Assembly: GCA_025354865.1 (NCBI GenBank)
Contig: JANXMB010000136.1
Coordinates: 1-57,840, forward strand
DNA: 57,840 nt
Reading direction: 5' to 3'
Source: Acetobacteraceae bacterium
GTDB taxonomy: Bacteria; Pseudomonadota; Alphaproteobacteria; Acetobacterales; Acetobacteraceae
Part shown: positions 43,559 to 53,529 of the stretch, in pieces
Numbering within the stretch: position 1 is the first letter of the stretch
Layout: every line of letters starts with the position of its first letter
The notes under the pieces: model-generated
Databases searched by the model: none
The model's input: the letters and a program-made list of their open reading frames with translations, nothing else
What the model was told of the DNA's origin: nothing
Program-made: the position numbers and the translations under genes

Positions 43559-44950
43559 TCAGATATGCAACGCCCGCCCAGCCACCGCCAAAGCAGCCTC
43601 CTTCACCGCCTCGTTCAGGGTCGGGTGTGCGTGGCAGGTGCGGGCCACATCCTCGGCCGAGGCCCCGAATTCCATCGCCAAGGCCAGCTCTGCGATCAAA
43701 GTGCCAGCGTCGGGACCCAGGATGTGGGCGCCGAGCAGACGGTCGGTCGCCTTGTCCGAGAGGATTTTGACGAAGCCGTCGGTGGCGCCCATCGCGCGCG
43801 CCCGACCATTGGCCAGGAATGGGAACTTGCCAACGTTGTAGGCAATCCCTGCGGCTTTGAGTTCCTCTTCGGTTTGCCCGACCGAGGCAACCTCCGGCCA
43901 AGTGTAAATCACCCCGGGAATGACCGCGTAGTTGACATGCCCGGCTTGCCCCGCAAGGCGTTCGGCCAGCGCCACGCCCTCGTCTTCCGCCTTATGCGCC
44001 AGCATCGGTCCGGCAACGACGTCGCCGATGGCATGGATGCCGGGAACGTTGGTGGCGAAATGGGCGTCGGTGCGGACCCGGCCGCGCTCGTCCAACGCCA
44101 CCCCGGCTTCGGCCAGACCCAGCCCATCGGTATAGGGGATGCGGCCGATCGCCAGCAGCACGACATCGGCCTCGATGGTGGTGGCGGCGCCGCCCTTGGC
44201 GGGTTCGACGCTCAGGCTCACGCCGGTATCGGATACCGTGGCGCCGGTCACTTTGGTGCCAAGCTGGAACTTCAGCCCCTGCTTCGCCAGGATGCGCTGG
44301 AACGCCGTCGCGACTTCGCTATCGACGCCGGGCACGATCCGGTCGAGGTATTCGATCACCGTCACCGCCGCGCCGAGCCGGCGCCAGACGCTGCCCAGTT
44401 CCAACCCGATCACCCCGGCCCCGATCACCGCCAGATGCTTCGGCACCGTATCGAGTTCCAGCGCCCCGGTGGAGGTCACGATCCGCTTCCCATCGACGGT
44501 CACGCCGCGCAGCGGGGTCGAATCGCTGCCGGTGGCGATGGCAATGTGTTTCGTGGTGTAAACGGTCCCATCGACGTCCACCTGCCCGGCAGCGACGACG
44601 CGGCCGCTGCCCTTGAGCCATTCGACCTTGTTCTTGCGGAACAGGAACTCCACACCCTTGGTGTTGGCGCCGACGACCTCGCTTTTGCGGGCCTGCATCC
44701 GAGCAAGGTCCAACGACACGCTGCCGACGACGACACCGTGATCGGCCAGCCCGTGTACGGCGTGGTCGAAGTCTTCCGAGGATTGCAACAACGCCTTGGA
44801 CGGGATGCACCCGACATTGAGGCAGGTGCCCCCCAGCGTGGCCCGCTTCTCCACGCAAGCCACCTTCATGCCGAGTTGCGCCGCTCGTATTGCGCAAACA
44901 TAGCCGCCGGGGCCGGCGCCGATGACGATTAGGTCGAACGAAGTGGTCAT
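43559..44950 (-). CDS. lpd: Dihydrolipoyl dehydrogenase (E3)
   Basis: 463 residues. FAD-binding [14 protein letters not shown] near the start, redox-active disulfide Cys43/Cys48 in [16 protein letters not shown]-binding [18 protein letters not shown] and the C-terminal catalytic [13 protein letters not shown] are all present. It reoxidises the dihydrolipoyl arm of 2-oxoglutarate dehydrogenase (and possibly pyruvate dehydrogenase). It lies 82 bases downstream of sucB, on the same strand, completing the E1-E2-E3 set. Confidence 0.95.
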   Translation of the reverse strand: MTTSFDLIVIGAGPGGYVCAIRAAQLGMKVACVEKRATLGGTCLNVGCIPSKALLQSSEDFDHAVHGLADHGVVVGSVSLDLARMQARKSEVVGANTKGVEFLFRKNKVEWLKGSGRVVAAGQVDVDGTVYTTKHIAIATGSDSTPLRGVTVDGKRIVTSTGALELDTVPKHLAVIGAGVIGLELGSVWRRLGAAVTVIEYLDRIVPGVDSEVATAFQRILAKQGLKFQLGTKVTGATVSDTGVSLSVEPAKGGAATTIEADVVLLAIGRIPYTDGLGLAEAGVALDERGRVRTDAHFATNVPGIHAIGDVVAGPMLAHKAEDEGVALAERLAGQAGHVNYAVIPGVIYTWPEVASVGQTEEELKAAGIAYNVGKFPFLANGRARAMGATDGFVKILSDKATDRLLGAHILGPDAGTLIAELALAMEFGASAEDVARTCHAHPTLNEAVKEAALAVAGRALHI

Positions 44951-45032
44951 GGGAGCCTCATTGGTAGTGCGACGTCGATCCGGACGGGCCGGACCATGTC
45001 GGTCGGGGAATGGATTGATCGCCGGTTCGGTT

Positions 45033-46331
45033 TCACAAATCCAGCAAAAGGCGGCCGGGATCCTCCACCCCTTCCTTGACCCGCACCAGGAAGGAGACGG
45101 CTTCCTTGCCATCGACGATCCGATGGTCGTACGACAGCGCCAAGTACATCATCGGGCGGATTTCGATCTTGCCGCCGATGGCCATTGGGCGTTCCTGGAT
45201 CTTGTGCATGCCCAGAATGGCCGATTGCGGCGGGTTCAGGATCGGGGTGGACATCAGCGACCCATAGATCCCGCCGTTGGTGATGCTGAAGGTGCCGCCG
45301 GTCAACTCGTCGATCTTGATCGCACCGTCGCGGGCGCGCTTGCCGAAATCGGCGATCGCTGCCTCGATCCCGGCGAAACCCAGGCGGTCGGCATGGCGGA
45401 TCGTCGGCACCACCAGACCGTTGGCGCCGCCGACGGCGATCCCCATATGGACATGGTGCTTGTAGACGATGTCGTCGCCGTCGATCTCGGCGTTCACCGC
45501 CGGGAATTCCTTCAGCGCGACGCAGCAGGCGCGGACAAAAACGCTCATGAAACCAAGCCGCACGCCGCTGTGCTTCTTTTCGAACGCGTCGCGATAGCGG
45601 TTGCGCAACGCCATGATCGCCGACATGTCCACCTCGTTGAAGGTGGTGAGCATCGCCGCGTTGTTCTGCGCTTCTTTCAGACGCAGGGCGATGGTGCGGC
45701 GTAGCCGGGTCATCTTCACCCGTTCCTCGCCCTCCCCGGCGACGCGGGGCGACGCTTGCACGGCGGCAACCGGGGCAGCAACGGCGGCAGCAACCGGGAG
45801 CGACGGCGACGCCGCAGGCCGAGCGGCAGGTTGGGCGGCGCGGGCCAGGAACGCCAGCACGTCGCCCTTGGTGATGCGCCCGTCCTTGCCGGTGCCCGCA
45901 CCCAAGGTGGCCGGGGACAGGTTCTGTTCCTCGATCATCCTGGCGGCGGCGGGCAGCGGCGCGTGGATCGGGGGTGTTGGCGAAGCGGGGGTTGGCGAAG
46001 CGGGGGCAGGGCGGGCGACCGGACCCAGCGGGCGCGGCGGCGGGCGCACCCCGGCGACCGGGTTCGCGGCAGGTCCGGCGATCGTCGGGGCCACGCCGGC
46101 GTCGATGATGCCAAGCAGCGCGCCGACCTCGACCTCGCTGCCTTCGGGGGCGGCGATGGCGGTCAGCACCCCGGCGGAGGGGGCGTTCACCTCCACCGTC
46201 ACCTTGTCGGTTTCCAACTCGACCAGCGGTTCGTCGGCGGCAACGGCCTCCCCAGGTTGTTTCATCCAGCGGGCGATCGTTGCGGTGGTCACGCTTTCGC
46301 CCAGGGTCGGTACCGTGATTTCAGTCGACAT
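45033..46331 (-). CDS. sucB: Dihydrolipoyllysine-residue succinyltransferase, E2 of 2-oxoglutarate dehydrogenase
   Basis: 432 residues. One lipoyl domain (about 1-75, lipoyl-lysine Lys43 in ETDKVTVEV), Pro/Ala linkers, a peripheral subunit-binding domain (about 135-170, [20 protein letters not shown]) and the catalytic core with active-site His403 and Asp407 in [13 protein letters not shown]. The E2 core takes a succinyl group from E1 to CoA. It starts 13 bases after sucA. The pyruvate-dehydrogenase alternative is unlikely because of the neighbouring sucA. Confidence 0.95.
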   Translation of the reverse strand: MSTEITVPTLGESVTTATIARWMKQPGEAVAADEPLVELETDKVTVEVNAPSAGVLTAIAAPEGSEVEVGALLGIIDAGVAPTIAGPAANPVAGVRPPPRPLGPVARPAPASPTPASPTPPIHAPLPAAARMIEEQNLSPATLGAGTGKDGRITKGDVLAFLARAAQPAARPAASPSLPVAAAVAAPVAAVQASPRVAGEGEERVKMTRLRRTIALRLKEAQNNAAMLTTFNEVDMSAIMALRNRYRDAFEKKHSGVRLGFMSVFVRACCVALKEFPAVNAEIDGDDIVYKHHVHMGIAVGGANGLVVPTIRHADRLGFAGIEAAIADFGKRARDGAIKIDELTGGTFSITNGGIYGSLMSTPILNPPQSAILGMHKIQERPMAIGGKIEIRPMMYLALSYDHRIVDGKEAVSFLVRVKEGVEDPGRLLLDL

Positions 46332-46344
46332 GCCGGGAAAATCC

Positions 46345-49191
46345 TTAACCGAGGGCGGCGGCGACCAAGGCCGCCTGCTGGGCGTTGTGGGTACGGGCGA
46401 GGCCGGTTGCCGGGCTGGCGGCGGCGTCGCGGCCGATATAGCGCGGACGCTTGGCGGCGATATCCATATCTTTCAGGACATTTTCGATACGCCGGTCGAC
46501 GAACGACCAGCCGCCCATATTCTCCGGCTCCTCCTGGCACCAGACGACCTCGGCATTGCGGTACGGTGCCAGGGCGGCGGTCAGGGAGTTAATCGGGAAG
46601 GGGTAGAACTGTTCCAGCCGCACGATCGCGACGTCGTCGATGCCCTTCTCCCGCCGGGACTGGAGCAGATCGTAGTAGACTTTGCCGGAGCAGATCGTCA
46701 CCCGCTTCACTTTCTCCGGCGGCGCGATGGCGTCGATTTCCGGGATGACGAAACGGAACGTCGATTCCTCGGCGAAATCGGCCAGCGGGGAGACCGCAAG
46801 CCGGTGCCGCAGCAGCGATTTCGGGGTGAAGATCACCAGCGGCTTGCGGAAATTGCGATGCATCTGCCGGCGCAGCGCGTGGAAATAATTCGCCGGGGTG
46901 GTCAGATTGCACACCGCCATGTTGCGTTCGGCGCAAAGCTGCAAATACCGCTCCGGCCGGGCCGACGAATGTTCCGGGCCCTGGCCCTCGTAGCCATGCG
47001 GCAGCAGCAGCGTCAGGCCGGACATGCGCAGCCACTTGGTTTCCCCGCTGACGAGGAACTGGTCGACGATCGGCTGCGCCCCGTTGGCGAAGTCGCCGAA
47101 TTGCGCTTCCCACAGCACCAAAGTGCGGGGATCGGCCAGAGAGTAGCCGTATTCGAAGCCGAGCACCCCGACCTCGGACAGGAGGGAGTTGTAGATTTCG
47201 ATCTTGGTTTGATCGGGGGCGATGTTGTTGAGCGGCACGTATTCGTTCTGATTGGTCTGATCGATCAGCACGGCGTGGCGCTGGCTGAAGGTGCCGCGTT
47301 GGCAATCCTCCCCGGATAGGCGCACGCGATGGCCTTCCAGCAGCAGGGTGCCGAAGGCCAAAGCTTCCCCGGTGGACCAATCGATGCCCTGGCCGCTGTC
47401 GATCATCGCCCGCTTGGCATCGAGTTGGCGCAGGATCTTGCTGTTGGCGGCGAACCCGTCCGGCACCTGCGCGAGGGTGTAGCCGACCTGTTTCAGGGTT
47501 TCGGTGGGGACGGCGGTGGAGTCTTCCTGCCGCTCGACCTCTTGATCCGATTGCTTCAGGCCGGACCAATGACCTTCCAGCCAATCGGCTTTATTGACTT
47601 TGTAGGACTGCGCTGCCTGATACGCATCCTCCAGCGTCTTCGCAAAATCCTCCACCATCCCGCGGGCATCCGCCGCCGAGACCATGTCTTCCTGCGCCAG
47701 GCGGTCGGCATACAGTTTGCGGGTGGTCGATTGCAGCCCGATGGCTTTGTACATCATCGGCTGGGTGAACGCGGGTTCGTCGGTTTCGTTGTGGCCGTGG
47801 CGGCGGTAGCAGACGATATCCAGCACGATGTCGGCGGCGAAGCGCATGCGGAATTCGGCGGCCATGCGGGCGCAGAAGATCACGGCTTCGGGGTCGTCGC
47901 CGTTGACGTGCAGCACCGGGGCCTGGATGGATTTGGCGACGTCGGTGCAATAGAGGCCGGAGTAGGCGTGCGCCGGCATCGTTGTGAAGCCGATTTGATT
48001 ATTGACGATCAGGTGCACCGTCCCGCCGGTGCGGTAGCCGATCAGTTGGCTCATGGCCAAGGTCTCGTAAACCATGCCCTGCCCGGCGAAGGCGGCATCG
48101 CCATGCATCAGGATCGCCATGACCGACCCGCGCTTCTGGGTGTCGCCGGCCTGATCCTGTCGCGCTCGGACCTTGCCGGCAACGACGGGGTTGACCGCTT
48201 CCAGGTGCGAGGGGTTGGGCTGCAATGACAAATGCACCATCCGTCCGGCGATCTCCTGATCGGTGGAGGTGCCGAGGTGGTATTTCACGTCCCCCGAACC
48301 CTGGACGTCGTCGGGCTTGAAGCTCTCGCCGCCGAATTCGGAGAAGACGGCGGTGAAGGGTTTTTTGACGATATTCACCAGGGTGTTCAGGCGCCCGCGG
48401 TGCGGCATGCCGATGGCGACTTCCTTCACCCCGGCGGCGACGGCGGTTTCGATGATGGCATGCAGCGCGGGGATGGTGACCTCCCCGCCTTCGAGGCCGA
48501 AGCGCTTGGTGGTGACGTAGCGCTTCTGACAGAACATTTCGAAGCCCTCGGCTTCGGTCAATTGCCGCAAAATTGTGCGTTTCGCGGTGCGATCGAAGGC
48601 GTGTTTCCACGGCGCGCCTTCGATCCGGCGCTGGAGCCAGGATTTCTGGTCGGGGTCCTGGATGTGCATGAACTCGACGCCGATGGACCCGCAATAGGTT
48701 TCCCGCAGGATGGTGACGATCTCCCGCAGGGTGGCGCTTTCCCGGCCCAGCACGTTGTCGATGAAGATACCGCGATCCCAGTCGCCGTCGCCGAACCCGT
48801 AGCTGCGCGGATCGAGTTCGGGGTGCGGCGTCGGTGTTTGCAACCCGAGCGGGTCGAGATGCGCTTCGAGATGCCCGCGCACCCGATACGATCGGATCAG
48901 CATCAAAGCCCGTAGGCTCGCGATCGTTTCCGCTCGGGATGCCTGCGCCGCAGCTGTGCCGGCACCGGTCGGTTGGCGGGCCGGGTTCGGGGCGCTTGCC
49001 GGGCGCGGCGCCCAGGATGCATCGCCGGCTTCGGCCAGCACGGCGCGGGCGTCGTCGTCCATGGCGTCGAAGATGGCGGCGTATGCTGGGTCGATCGATC
49101 CTGGGTCTGCCGACCAAGCGGCATACTGCTGCATGAGGAATGCGCTGTTCGTGCCTTCGAAGGCCGAAGCGAGCAGATCGGCACCGTCCAT
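46345..49191 (-). CDS. sucA: 2-oxoglutarate dehydrogenase E1 component
   Basis: 948 residues, normal length. The thiamine-diphosphate enzyme shows the E1o N-terminal [20 protein letters not shown] tag that contacts the partner, [32 protein letters not shown] with substrate histidines and arginines, and [20 protein letters not shown]. It decarboxylates 2-oxoglutarate and passes the succinyl group to the lipoyl arm of SucB. It heads the sucA-sucB-lpd operon on the minus strand; a 124-base spacer separates it from the TetR remnant upstream. Confidence 0.96.
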   Translation of the reverse strand: MDGADLLASAFEGTNSAFLMQQYAAWSADPGSIDPAYAAIFDAMDDDARAVLAEAGDASWAPRPASAPNPARQPTGAGTAAAQASRAETIASLRALMLIRSYRVRGHLEAHLDPLGLQTPTPHPELDPRSYGFGDGDWDRGIFIDNVLGRESATLREIVTILRETYCGSIGVEFMHIQDPDQKSWLQRRIEGAPWKHAFDRTAKRTILRQLTEAEGFEMFCQKRYVTTKRFGLEGGEVTIPALHAIIETAVAAGVKEVAIGMPHRGRLNTLVNIVKKPFTAVFSEFGGESFKPDDVQGSGDVKYHLGTSTDQEIAGRMVHLSLQPNPSHLEAVNPVVAGKVRARQDQAGDTQKRGSVMAILMHGDAAFAGQGMVYETLAMSQLIGYRTGGTVHLIVNNQIGFTTMPAHAYSGLYCTDVAKSIQAPVLHVNGDDPEAVIFCARMAAEFRMRFAADIVLDIVCYRRHGHNETDEPAFTQPMMYKAIGLQSTTRKLYADRLAQEDMVSAADARGMVEDFAKTLEDAYQAAQSYKVNKADWLEGHWSGLKQSDQEVERQEDSTAVPTETLKQVGYTLAQVPDGFAANSKILRQLDAKRAMIDSGQGIDWSTGEALAFGTLLLEGHRVRLSGEDCQRGTFSQRHAVLIDQTNQNEYVPLNNIAPDQTKIEIYNSLLSEVGVLGFEYGYSLADPRTLVLWEAQFGDFANGAQPIVDQFLVSGETKWLRMSGLTLLLPHGYEGQGPEHSSARPERYLQLCAERNMAVCNLTTPANYFHALRRQMHRNFRKPLVIFTPKSLLRHRLAVSPLADFAEESTFRFVIPEIDAIAPPEKVKRVTICSGKVYYDLLQSRREKGIDDVAIVRLEQFYPFPINSLTAALAPYRNAEVVWCQEEPENMGGWSFVDRRIENVLKDMDIAAKRPRYIGRDAAASPATGLARTHNAQQAALVAAALG

Positions 49192-49287
49192 GTGTCGTGG
49201 TCCCTGAGAATGCGTTGCGCGGATGCGTTGCGCGTGTGCGTCTTGCCGGCGTCCGCCGAGCGGCGTTCCCGGGTGTCTAGCAAAGCG

Positions 49288-49315
49288 CGCGCCAGGAACC
49301 GGGGTCCCTGGCGCG
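49288..49315. terminator. Hairpin between TetR remnant and sucA
   Basis: Nine-base perfect stem, CGCGCCAGG at 49288-49296 and its complement at 49307-49315, ending at the stop of the TetR remnant (49316). On the minus strand it is followed by CTTTGC, a weak T-rich run. Probably the old terminator of the broken regulator gene, or part of the sucA leader. Confidence 0.55.
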
Positions 49316-49564
49316 TCATATGTACTCTACCGGATTAAAGGTTAAGGCCCGGTTAAATATTCCGGGTGTTTTTATGGATTCGGGCGGTTCTCCGGGTAGG
49401 GCGGCGGGGCTGACCCCGGCGAGGCGCGCGGCCTCGGCGATTGCCAGCCCGGCCGGGCCTTTGGCGGCGATCAGTTCCAGCGCGGCATCCAGCAATGCCT
49501 CCCGCAGGTTGCCGTGGTGATAGCCGCGTCGTTCGAATCCGCTGCCCTTCTGGTTCCAGCTCAT
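49316..49564 (-). pseudogene. TetR-family regulator, N-terminal remnant
   Basis: From ATG 49564, 82 residues. YHHGNLREALLDAALELIA followed by AGLAIAEAARLAGVSPAA is a good match to the TetR DNA-binding domain start. After SPAA the sequence switches to LPGEPPESIKTPGIFNRALT, unlike the expected (A/P)YRHF helix, and stops: the rest of the DNA-binding and the ligand-binding domain are missing. Lower-GC sequence at the join suggests deletion or replacement. Most likely inactive. Confidence 0.7.
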
Positions 49565-49715
49565 GACGGGGAGTCTTATGTTCACCGTGGTGCCGCGCGC
49601 CAGTACCATCGCGGCCAAAGAGCGATCTATCCGATCGGGCGCTGCCGCCCGGCCCGATATGACAGGCCGCCGCAAGCCGTGCGATAGTCGCGGCATAAAA
49701 ACGGGATGACACAGA

Positions 49716-50708
49716 ATGCGCCACATCGTCGGGCTGGTCATGCTGCTGCTGGCCGCCATCCCCGCGCGGGCCGAGGTCGCGGAAATCCGCATCGCGCAAC
49801 AAACCAGCATCGCGTTCCTGCAATTCAACGTCATGAAACACCGGGGCCTGATCGAGAAACACGCCAAGGCACTGGGTCTGCCGGAGGTGAAAGTCACCTT
49901 CGCCACCTTCAACGGCTCCGACGCGATGAACGATGCGCTGCTGTCCGGCGCGGTCGATATCGTGTCCGGCGGGCCGCCCGGCCTGCTGGTGGTGTGGTCG
50001 AAAACCTGGGGCAGCACGCAGGAGGTGCGCGGCGTTGCGGCGCTGTCGCAGCTCTATTGGCTGCTGAACACCCGCAATCCCGCCGTCAAACACATCCGCG
50101 ATTTCACCGCGACCGATCGTATCGCCATGCCGGCGGTGAAGGTCGCCGCGCAATCGGTGCTGTTGGAAATGGCGGCCGCGAAGGAGTGGGGCGATGCGGC
50201 GTACGAACGGCTCGACCCGCTGACCCTGTCGATGTCGCCGTCCGACGCCACCGCCGGGCTGCTGTCGGGCGGCGGCAATTTCAACAGCGCCTTCACCGTC
50301 CCGCCGTTCCAGGAAATGCAGTTGAAGGACCCGGCGATCCACACCGTGCTGGATTCCCGCGAGATCCTCGGTGCCTCCTCCACGTCGTTCGCCTGGGCCA
50401 CGAAGAAATTCCACGACGCCAACCCGAAAGTGTTTCTGGCGGTGGTGAACGCGATGAAGGAAGCATCGGACTTCATCATGGCGAACAAGAAGGAGGCGGT
50501 GGCGTTCTATCTGGAAGACACCCGGGCCAAGGTGGATCCCGACCTGATCCTGCGGGTGCTGGAGGACCCGGGCAACGTCTACAGCGCAACGCCGTTGGGC
50601 GCGATGAAATGGGCCGATTTCATGCACCGTGTCGGCCGCAACAAGGTCGCCGCGAAGTCCTGGCAGGATCTGTTCTGGCCGGAGATCTGGGACCTGCCGG
50701 GCAACTGA
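49716..50708 (+). CDS. ABC transporter substrate-binding protein, nitrate/sulfonate/thiamine-precursor type
   Basis: 330 residues. Signal peptide MRHIVGLVMLLLAAIPARAE (cleavage about residue 19-20), then EIRIAQQTSIAFLQFNVMKHRGLIEK, the start of SsuA/TauA/NrtA-like binding proteins, with LLSGAVDIVSGGPPGLLVVW and KKFHDANPKVFLAVVNAMKEA further on. It should bind a small organic or anionic ligand in the periplasm. No permease or ATPase is nearby; the hyf-like operon begins 78 bases after it on the same strand. It may be part of another transporter encoded elsewhere or a sensor partner. Confidence 0.82.
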   Translation: MRHIVGLVMLLLAAIPARAEVAEIRIAQQTSIAFLQFNVMKHRGLIEKHAKALGLPEVKVTFATFNGSDAMNDALLSGAVDIVSGGPPGLLVVWSKTWGSTQEVRGVAALSQLYWLLNTRNPAVKHIRDFTATDRIAMPAVKVAAQSVLLEMAAAKEWGDAAYERLDPLTLSMSPSDATAGLLSGGGNFNSAFTVPPFQEMQLKDPAIHTVLDSREILGASSTSFAWATKKFHDANPKVFLAVVNAMKEASDFIMANKKEAVAFYLEDTRAKVDPDLILRVLEDPGNVYSATPLGAMKWADFMHRVGRNKVAAKSWQDLFWPEIWDLPGN

Positions 50709-50786
50709 CGCAGCCACCGATGCCCCGGCCGGGTCGGGCTGCGATGCCCCAAGCCGACTCCGGCGGGACTCTGCTACGCTAGCGGC

Positions 50787-52565
50787 GTGAGCGACCCTCT
50801 TTTGCCGCTGCTTGTTGGGATCGTGGCTGCCCTGTCGGTGCTGGGGGCGGTGGCCGGTTTCGTTGCGCGTGCCGCTCGGCAGGCCATCGGCTTTGCCGGC
50901 GCCGGCCTCGGCGGCCTCGGCTGCCTGCTCGCGCTGCTGGCCCTGTTGCTCGACGCCGCCCCGGCTTCGCTCGATTTTCCCATCGGGCTTCCGGGCTATC
51001 CGTTGCGCCTGACCCTCGATCCGCTCGCCGCGTTCTTCCTGCTGCCGGCGTTCCTGACCGGCACCGCCGGCATCGCGTTCGCGGCAGAGGTCGGTGCCAG
51101 CGCACCGCGTGCCAGCCTCGCCGGGCTGTGCTGGTGCCTCGCCGGCACGGTCCTGACCTTGCTGGCCGAGGATGGCGCGACCCAGGCGATCGGCCTGTGC
51201 CTCGCGGGCGGGGCGATCTGGGCAAGCGGGGAGGCCGGGCGCCCGCGCGCCCTGCAACTGGGGGCGACCGTTCTGGCGGCGCTCTGCGTGCTGGCCGCCA
51301 AAGCGGTGCCGGACCGGCCGATCGCGGTATTCGGGCTGGCGGCGATCGCGGCGGGGGCCTTGGCCGGCCTGCCGCCGTTCCACCGCTGGTCCATCCAGGC
51401 CCATCGCGCCGCGCCATCCCGAGCGGCGGCGCTGCTGTCGGGGGCGATGCAGCCGTTGGCGGTTTATTTGGCGATCCGGATGGTGTTGGGCCGATCCGAC
51501 CAGCCGCTCGCCTGGTATTGGGCAATGCCGCTGTTGGTTGCGGGGGCAGTCGCGATGTTCCAGGGCGCCTGGCGTGCGGCGCAGGAGACCGATGTCGATG
51601 CTTGCCTCGCGGCGCTGGCCGAACGGCAGGGCGGGCTGGTGGCGACCGGCATCGGTCTGGTTCTAATCGGGCGGGCGGTGGACCTGCCGGGAATGACGGT
51701 GCTGGCGGAGGAAGCGGTTTTCCTCCTGGTCCTGACGCAGGCGGTTTGCGGCACTTTGGGGCAACTGGCGGCCGGCGCGGTGCGCGATGGCGCGGGTAGC
51801 GGCCGGTTGCAGGCGCTCGGCGGGCTGATCCACACGATGCCGACGGTCGCGATCGGCATGGCCGCGACGCTGTTCGCGCTGTCCGCCGCGCCGGCCGGTG
51901 CCGGTTTCGCCGCCCTGTGGCTGCTGTTTCAGGCCCTGCTGGCGGCACCCCGAGCGCTGGCGTTTGCGCCGGTTGCGGTTGTTTTGGCGGTGTCGGCGGG
52001 GTTGTCCGGCGCGGCGGCGCTGCGATTGTTCGGCGTCGCCTTCCTCGGCCGGCCCCGCATCCCCCGCTCGGCTGGCGCCACCGACGTTGCCAAACCCGCG
52101 CGACCGGCACTGCTGGTGCTGGCCGGGTTTGCCGTGCTGCTGGGGCTGTTCCCCGGCCTCGCCGCGCTGCTGGCCGGCGGTGCGATCCGCCAACTCGACG
52201 CGATCGACCTCGGTGATCGCGTCGGCGTCCTCGGGCTGGAGGGGTACCCGGTCCTGCCGCAAGTCCTGCTGACGGTGGTGCTTGCCGGCTTGGTATGGCT
52301 GGCCTTGCGCCGAGGCAACGGGCCGGCGCCGCGTTTTGGCTCCGCCTGGAACGACGGTTTCGCGCCCGCACCGCCGTGGTTGCCGTTTGGCGACCCGCTG
52401 ACCCAATGGTCCGGCGCGGGCCTGTTACCGCGCCTTCCCCGCCTGCCGGTGCGATGGCTGAGGCACTGGCCCAAAAGCTGGAGCACCCAGCATGCCGCAA
52501 TGCAGGCGCTGCTGGGTGCATTGGCGGCGTTCCTGGCGACCCTGCTTTGGCTGGGCGCGGCATGA
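50787..52565 (+). CDS. HyfB-like / NuoL-type antiporter-like membrane subunit of an Ehr-like complex
   Basis: 592 residues from a GTG start, about 14-16 membrane helices. The best recognised block is LAGLPPFHRWSIQAHRAAPSRAAALLSG (about 193-219), the conserved PPFH.W...A...APS.V.ALLSG of HyfB, HycC and NuoL/M. The transmembrane glutamate block of helix 5 (usually WELMSL-like) is not visible; the corresponding segment is AEDGATQAIGLCLAGG (about 127-142). A second half ending in a hydrophilic loop and a final helix (LLGALAAFLATLLWLG) follows. First gene of the 50,787-56,963 operon; its stop overlaps the next start (ATGA). Proton translocation is expected from family but may be impaired. Confidence 0.8.
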   Translation: MSDPLLPLLVGIVAALSVLGAVAGFVARAARQAIGFAGAGLGGLGCLLALLALLLDAAPASLDFPIGLPGYPLRLTLDPLAAFFLLPAFLTGTAGIAFAAEVGASAPRASLAGLCWCLAGTVLTLLAEDGATQAIGLCLAGGAIWASGEAGRPRALQLGATVLAALCVLAAKAVPDRPIAVFGLAAIAAGALAGLPPFHRWSIQAHRAAPSRAAALLSGAMQPLAVYLAIRMVLGRSDQPLAWYWAMPLLVAGAVAMFQGAWRAAQETDVDACLAALAERQGGLVATGIGLVLIGRAVDLPGMTVLAEEAVFLLVLTQAVCGTLGQLAAGAVRDGAGSGRLQALGGLIHTMPTVAIGMAATLFALSAAPAGAGFAALWLLFQALLAAPRALAFAPVAVVLAVSAGLSGAAALRLFGVAFLGRPRIPRSAGATDVAKPARPALLVLAGFAVLLGLFPGLAALLAGGAIRQLDAIDLGDRVGVLGLEGYPVLPQVLLTVVLAGLVWLALRRGNGPAPRFGSAWNDGFAPAPPWLPFGDPLTQWSGAGLLPRLPRLPVRWLRHWPKSWSTQHAAMQALLGALAAFLATLLWLGAA

Positions 52566-53461
52566 CCCTGCTGCTCGGCATCGTTGCGCAACTGTTGCAC
52601 ATCGGGCTGGTCCTGCTGGCCGCGCCGTTGCTGGCCGGTGCTTTGTCCGTGGCGCCAGCCTGGCTTGCCGGGCGCACCCCGCCGCCCTTCGCCCAGCCCT
52701 GGCGCGACCTGCTCCGGCAGCTCCGCAAACAGGCGATCCGGAACGAGGCCGCGTCGATCGTCGGGCGCATGGCGCCGACGGTATCGGTGGCGCTGGCGGG
52801 GGTGGCGGTCTGCCTGATCCCGTCCTTCGCGCTCGGCATGGTCTCCGCCCCCATGACGGACCTACTGAGCCTTCTGGCGGTGCTCGGTTTGGGCCGCACG
52901 ATGCGGGTGCTCGCGGTGTTGGATACGGGCAACGGGGCAGGCGGGGCCGCCGCCGCCGCGTCCGGCCGGCTGGCGGTATTGGCCGAGCCGGCGGTGTGGC
53001 TGGCGGTGTTTGCGCTGGCGCTGCTGGCCGGGGGCGGCACGCTCGATCGCATCGTCGCCGCCCGGCTCGACGGTGGCATGGCGCCCGGTGCGGCGGCGCT
53101 GGCTGGGGCCGGTTTGGCGCTGCTGGCCTGGGCCGCCTGCGCCGCGCCGCCGATGGACACGGCACGCAGCGGGTCCGATCTCGTGTTATCCCAGATCGCC
53201 GATGCGCTGAACCGTCTGGCATGGTGCGACCTGATCGGGGCGCTGGTGCTGCCGTACGGCATGGCAACCGCCGAGGCCGGGCCGCTCGCCTGGGCGGTCG
53301 GTCTGCTGGCCTGGGTCGGCCGACTGCTGCTGGCGGTGGGGTTGCTGTCCGCCGGTCTGTCTGTTGCCTCGGCCCCGCGTGTGCGATCGGCGGTCGTTCT
53401 GGCGCTGGTTCTCGCCGTCCTCGGGGCGGTGCTGGCTTTGGCCGGCAAGGGGGGCGCGTGA
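52562..53461 (+). CDS. HyfC-like / NuoH-type membrane subunit
   Basis: 299 residues with about eight hydrophobic segments. QPWRDLLRQLRKQAIRNEAA (about 43-62) matches the cytoplasmic loop of HyfC/HycD/NuoH that contacts the peripheral arm. The later loop reads PPMDTARSGSDLVLSQIADALNRL where the family has P(V/F)D...HLELTMIHEA..LEYSG, so the acidic E-channel residues are mostly lost. It overlaps the HyfB-like gene by four bases and its stop overlaps the next small reading frame by one (TGATG). Confidence 0.78.
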   Translation: MTLLLGIVAQLLHIGLVLLAAPLLAGALSVAPAWLAGRTPPPFAQPWRDLLRQLRKQAIRNEAASIVGRMAPTVSVALAGVAVCLIPSFALGMVSAPMTDLLSLLAVLGLGRTMRVLAVLDTGNGAGGAAAAASGRLAVLAEPAVWLAVFALALLAGGGTLDRIVAARLDGGMAPGAAALAGAGLALLAWAACAAPPMDTARSGSDLVLSQIADALNRLAWCDLIGALVLPYGMATAEAGPLAWAVGLLAWVGRLLLAVGLLSAGLSVASAPRVRSAVVLALVLAVLGAVLALAGKGGA

Positions 53462-53529
53462 TGGCCGAGCGGCGGGGTTTGCCGGGGGATCGGCCTCATG
53501 CGAGCGACCGCCGGGGGCGCCGGGCATGA
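53461..53529 (+). CDS. 22-codon coupled reading frame inside the operon
   Basis: Reads MAERRGLPGDRPHASDRRGR followed by one more residue and stop. Its ATG shares a base with the stop of the HyfC-like gene (TGATG), and its stop shares four bases with the ATG of the HyfE/F-like gene (ATGA), so it would be perfectly coupled on both sides. Very basic and hydrophilic. It could be a leader that relays ribosomes or the debris of a lost subunit gene; translation is not proven. Confidence 0.35.
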   Translation: MAERRGLPGDRPHASDRRGRRA

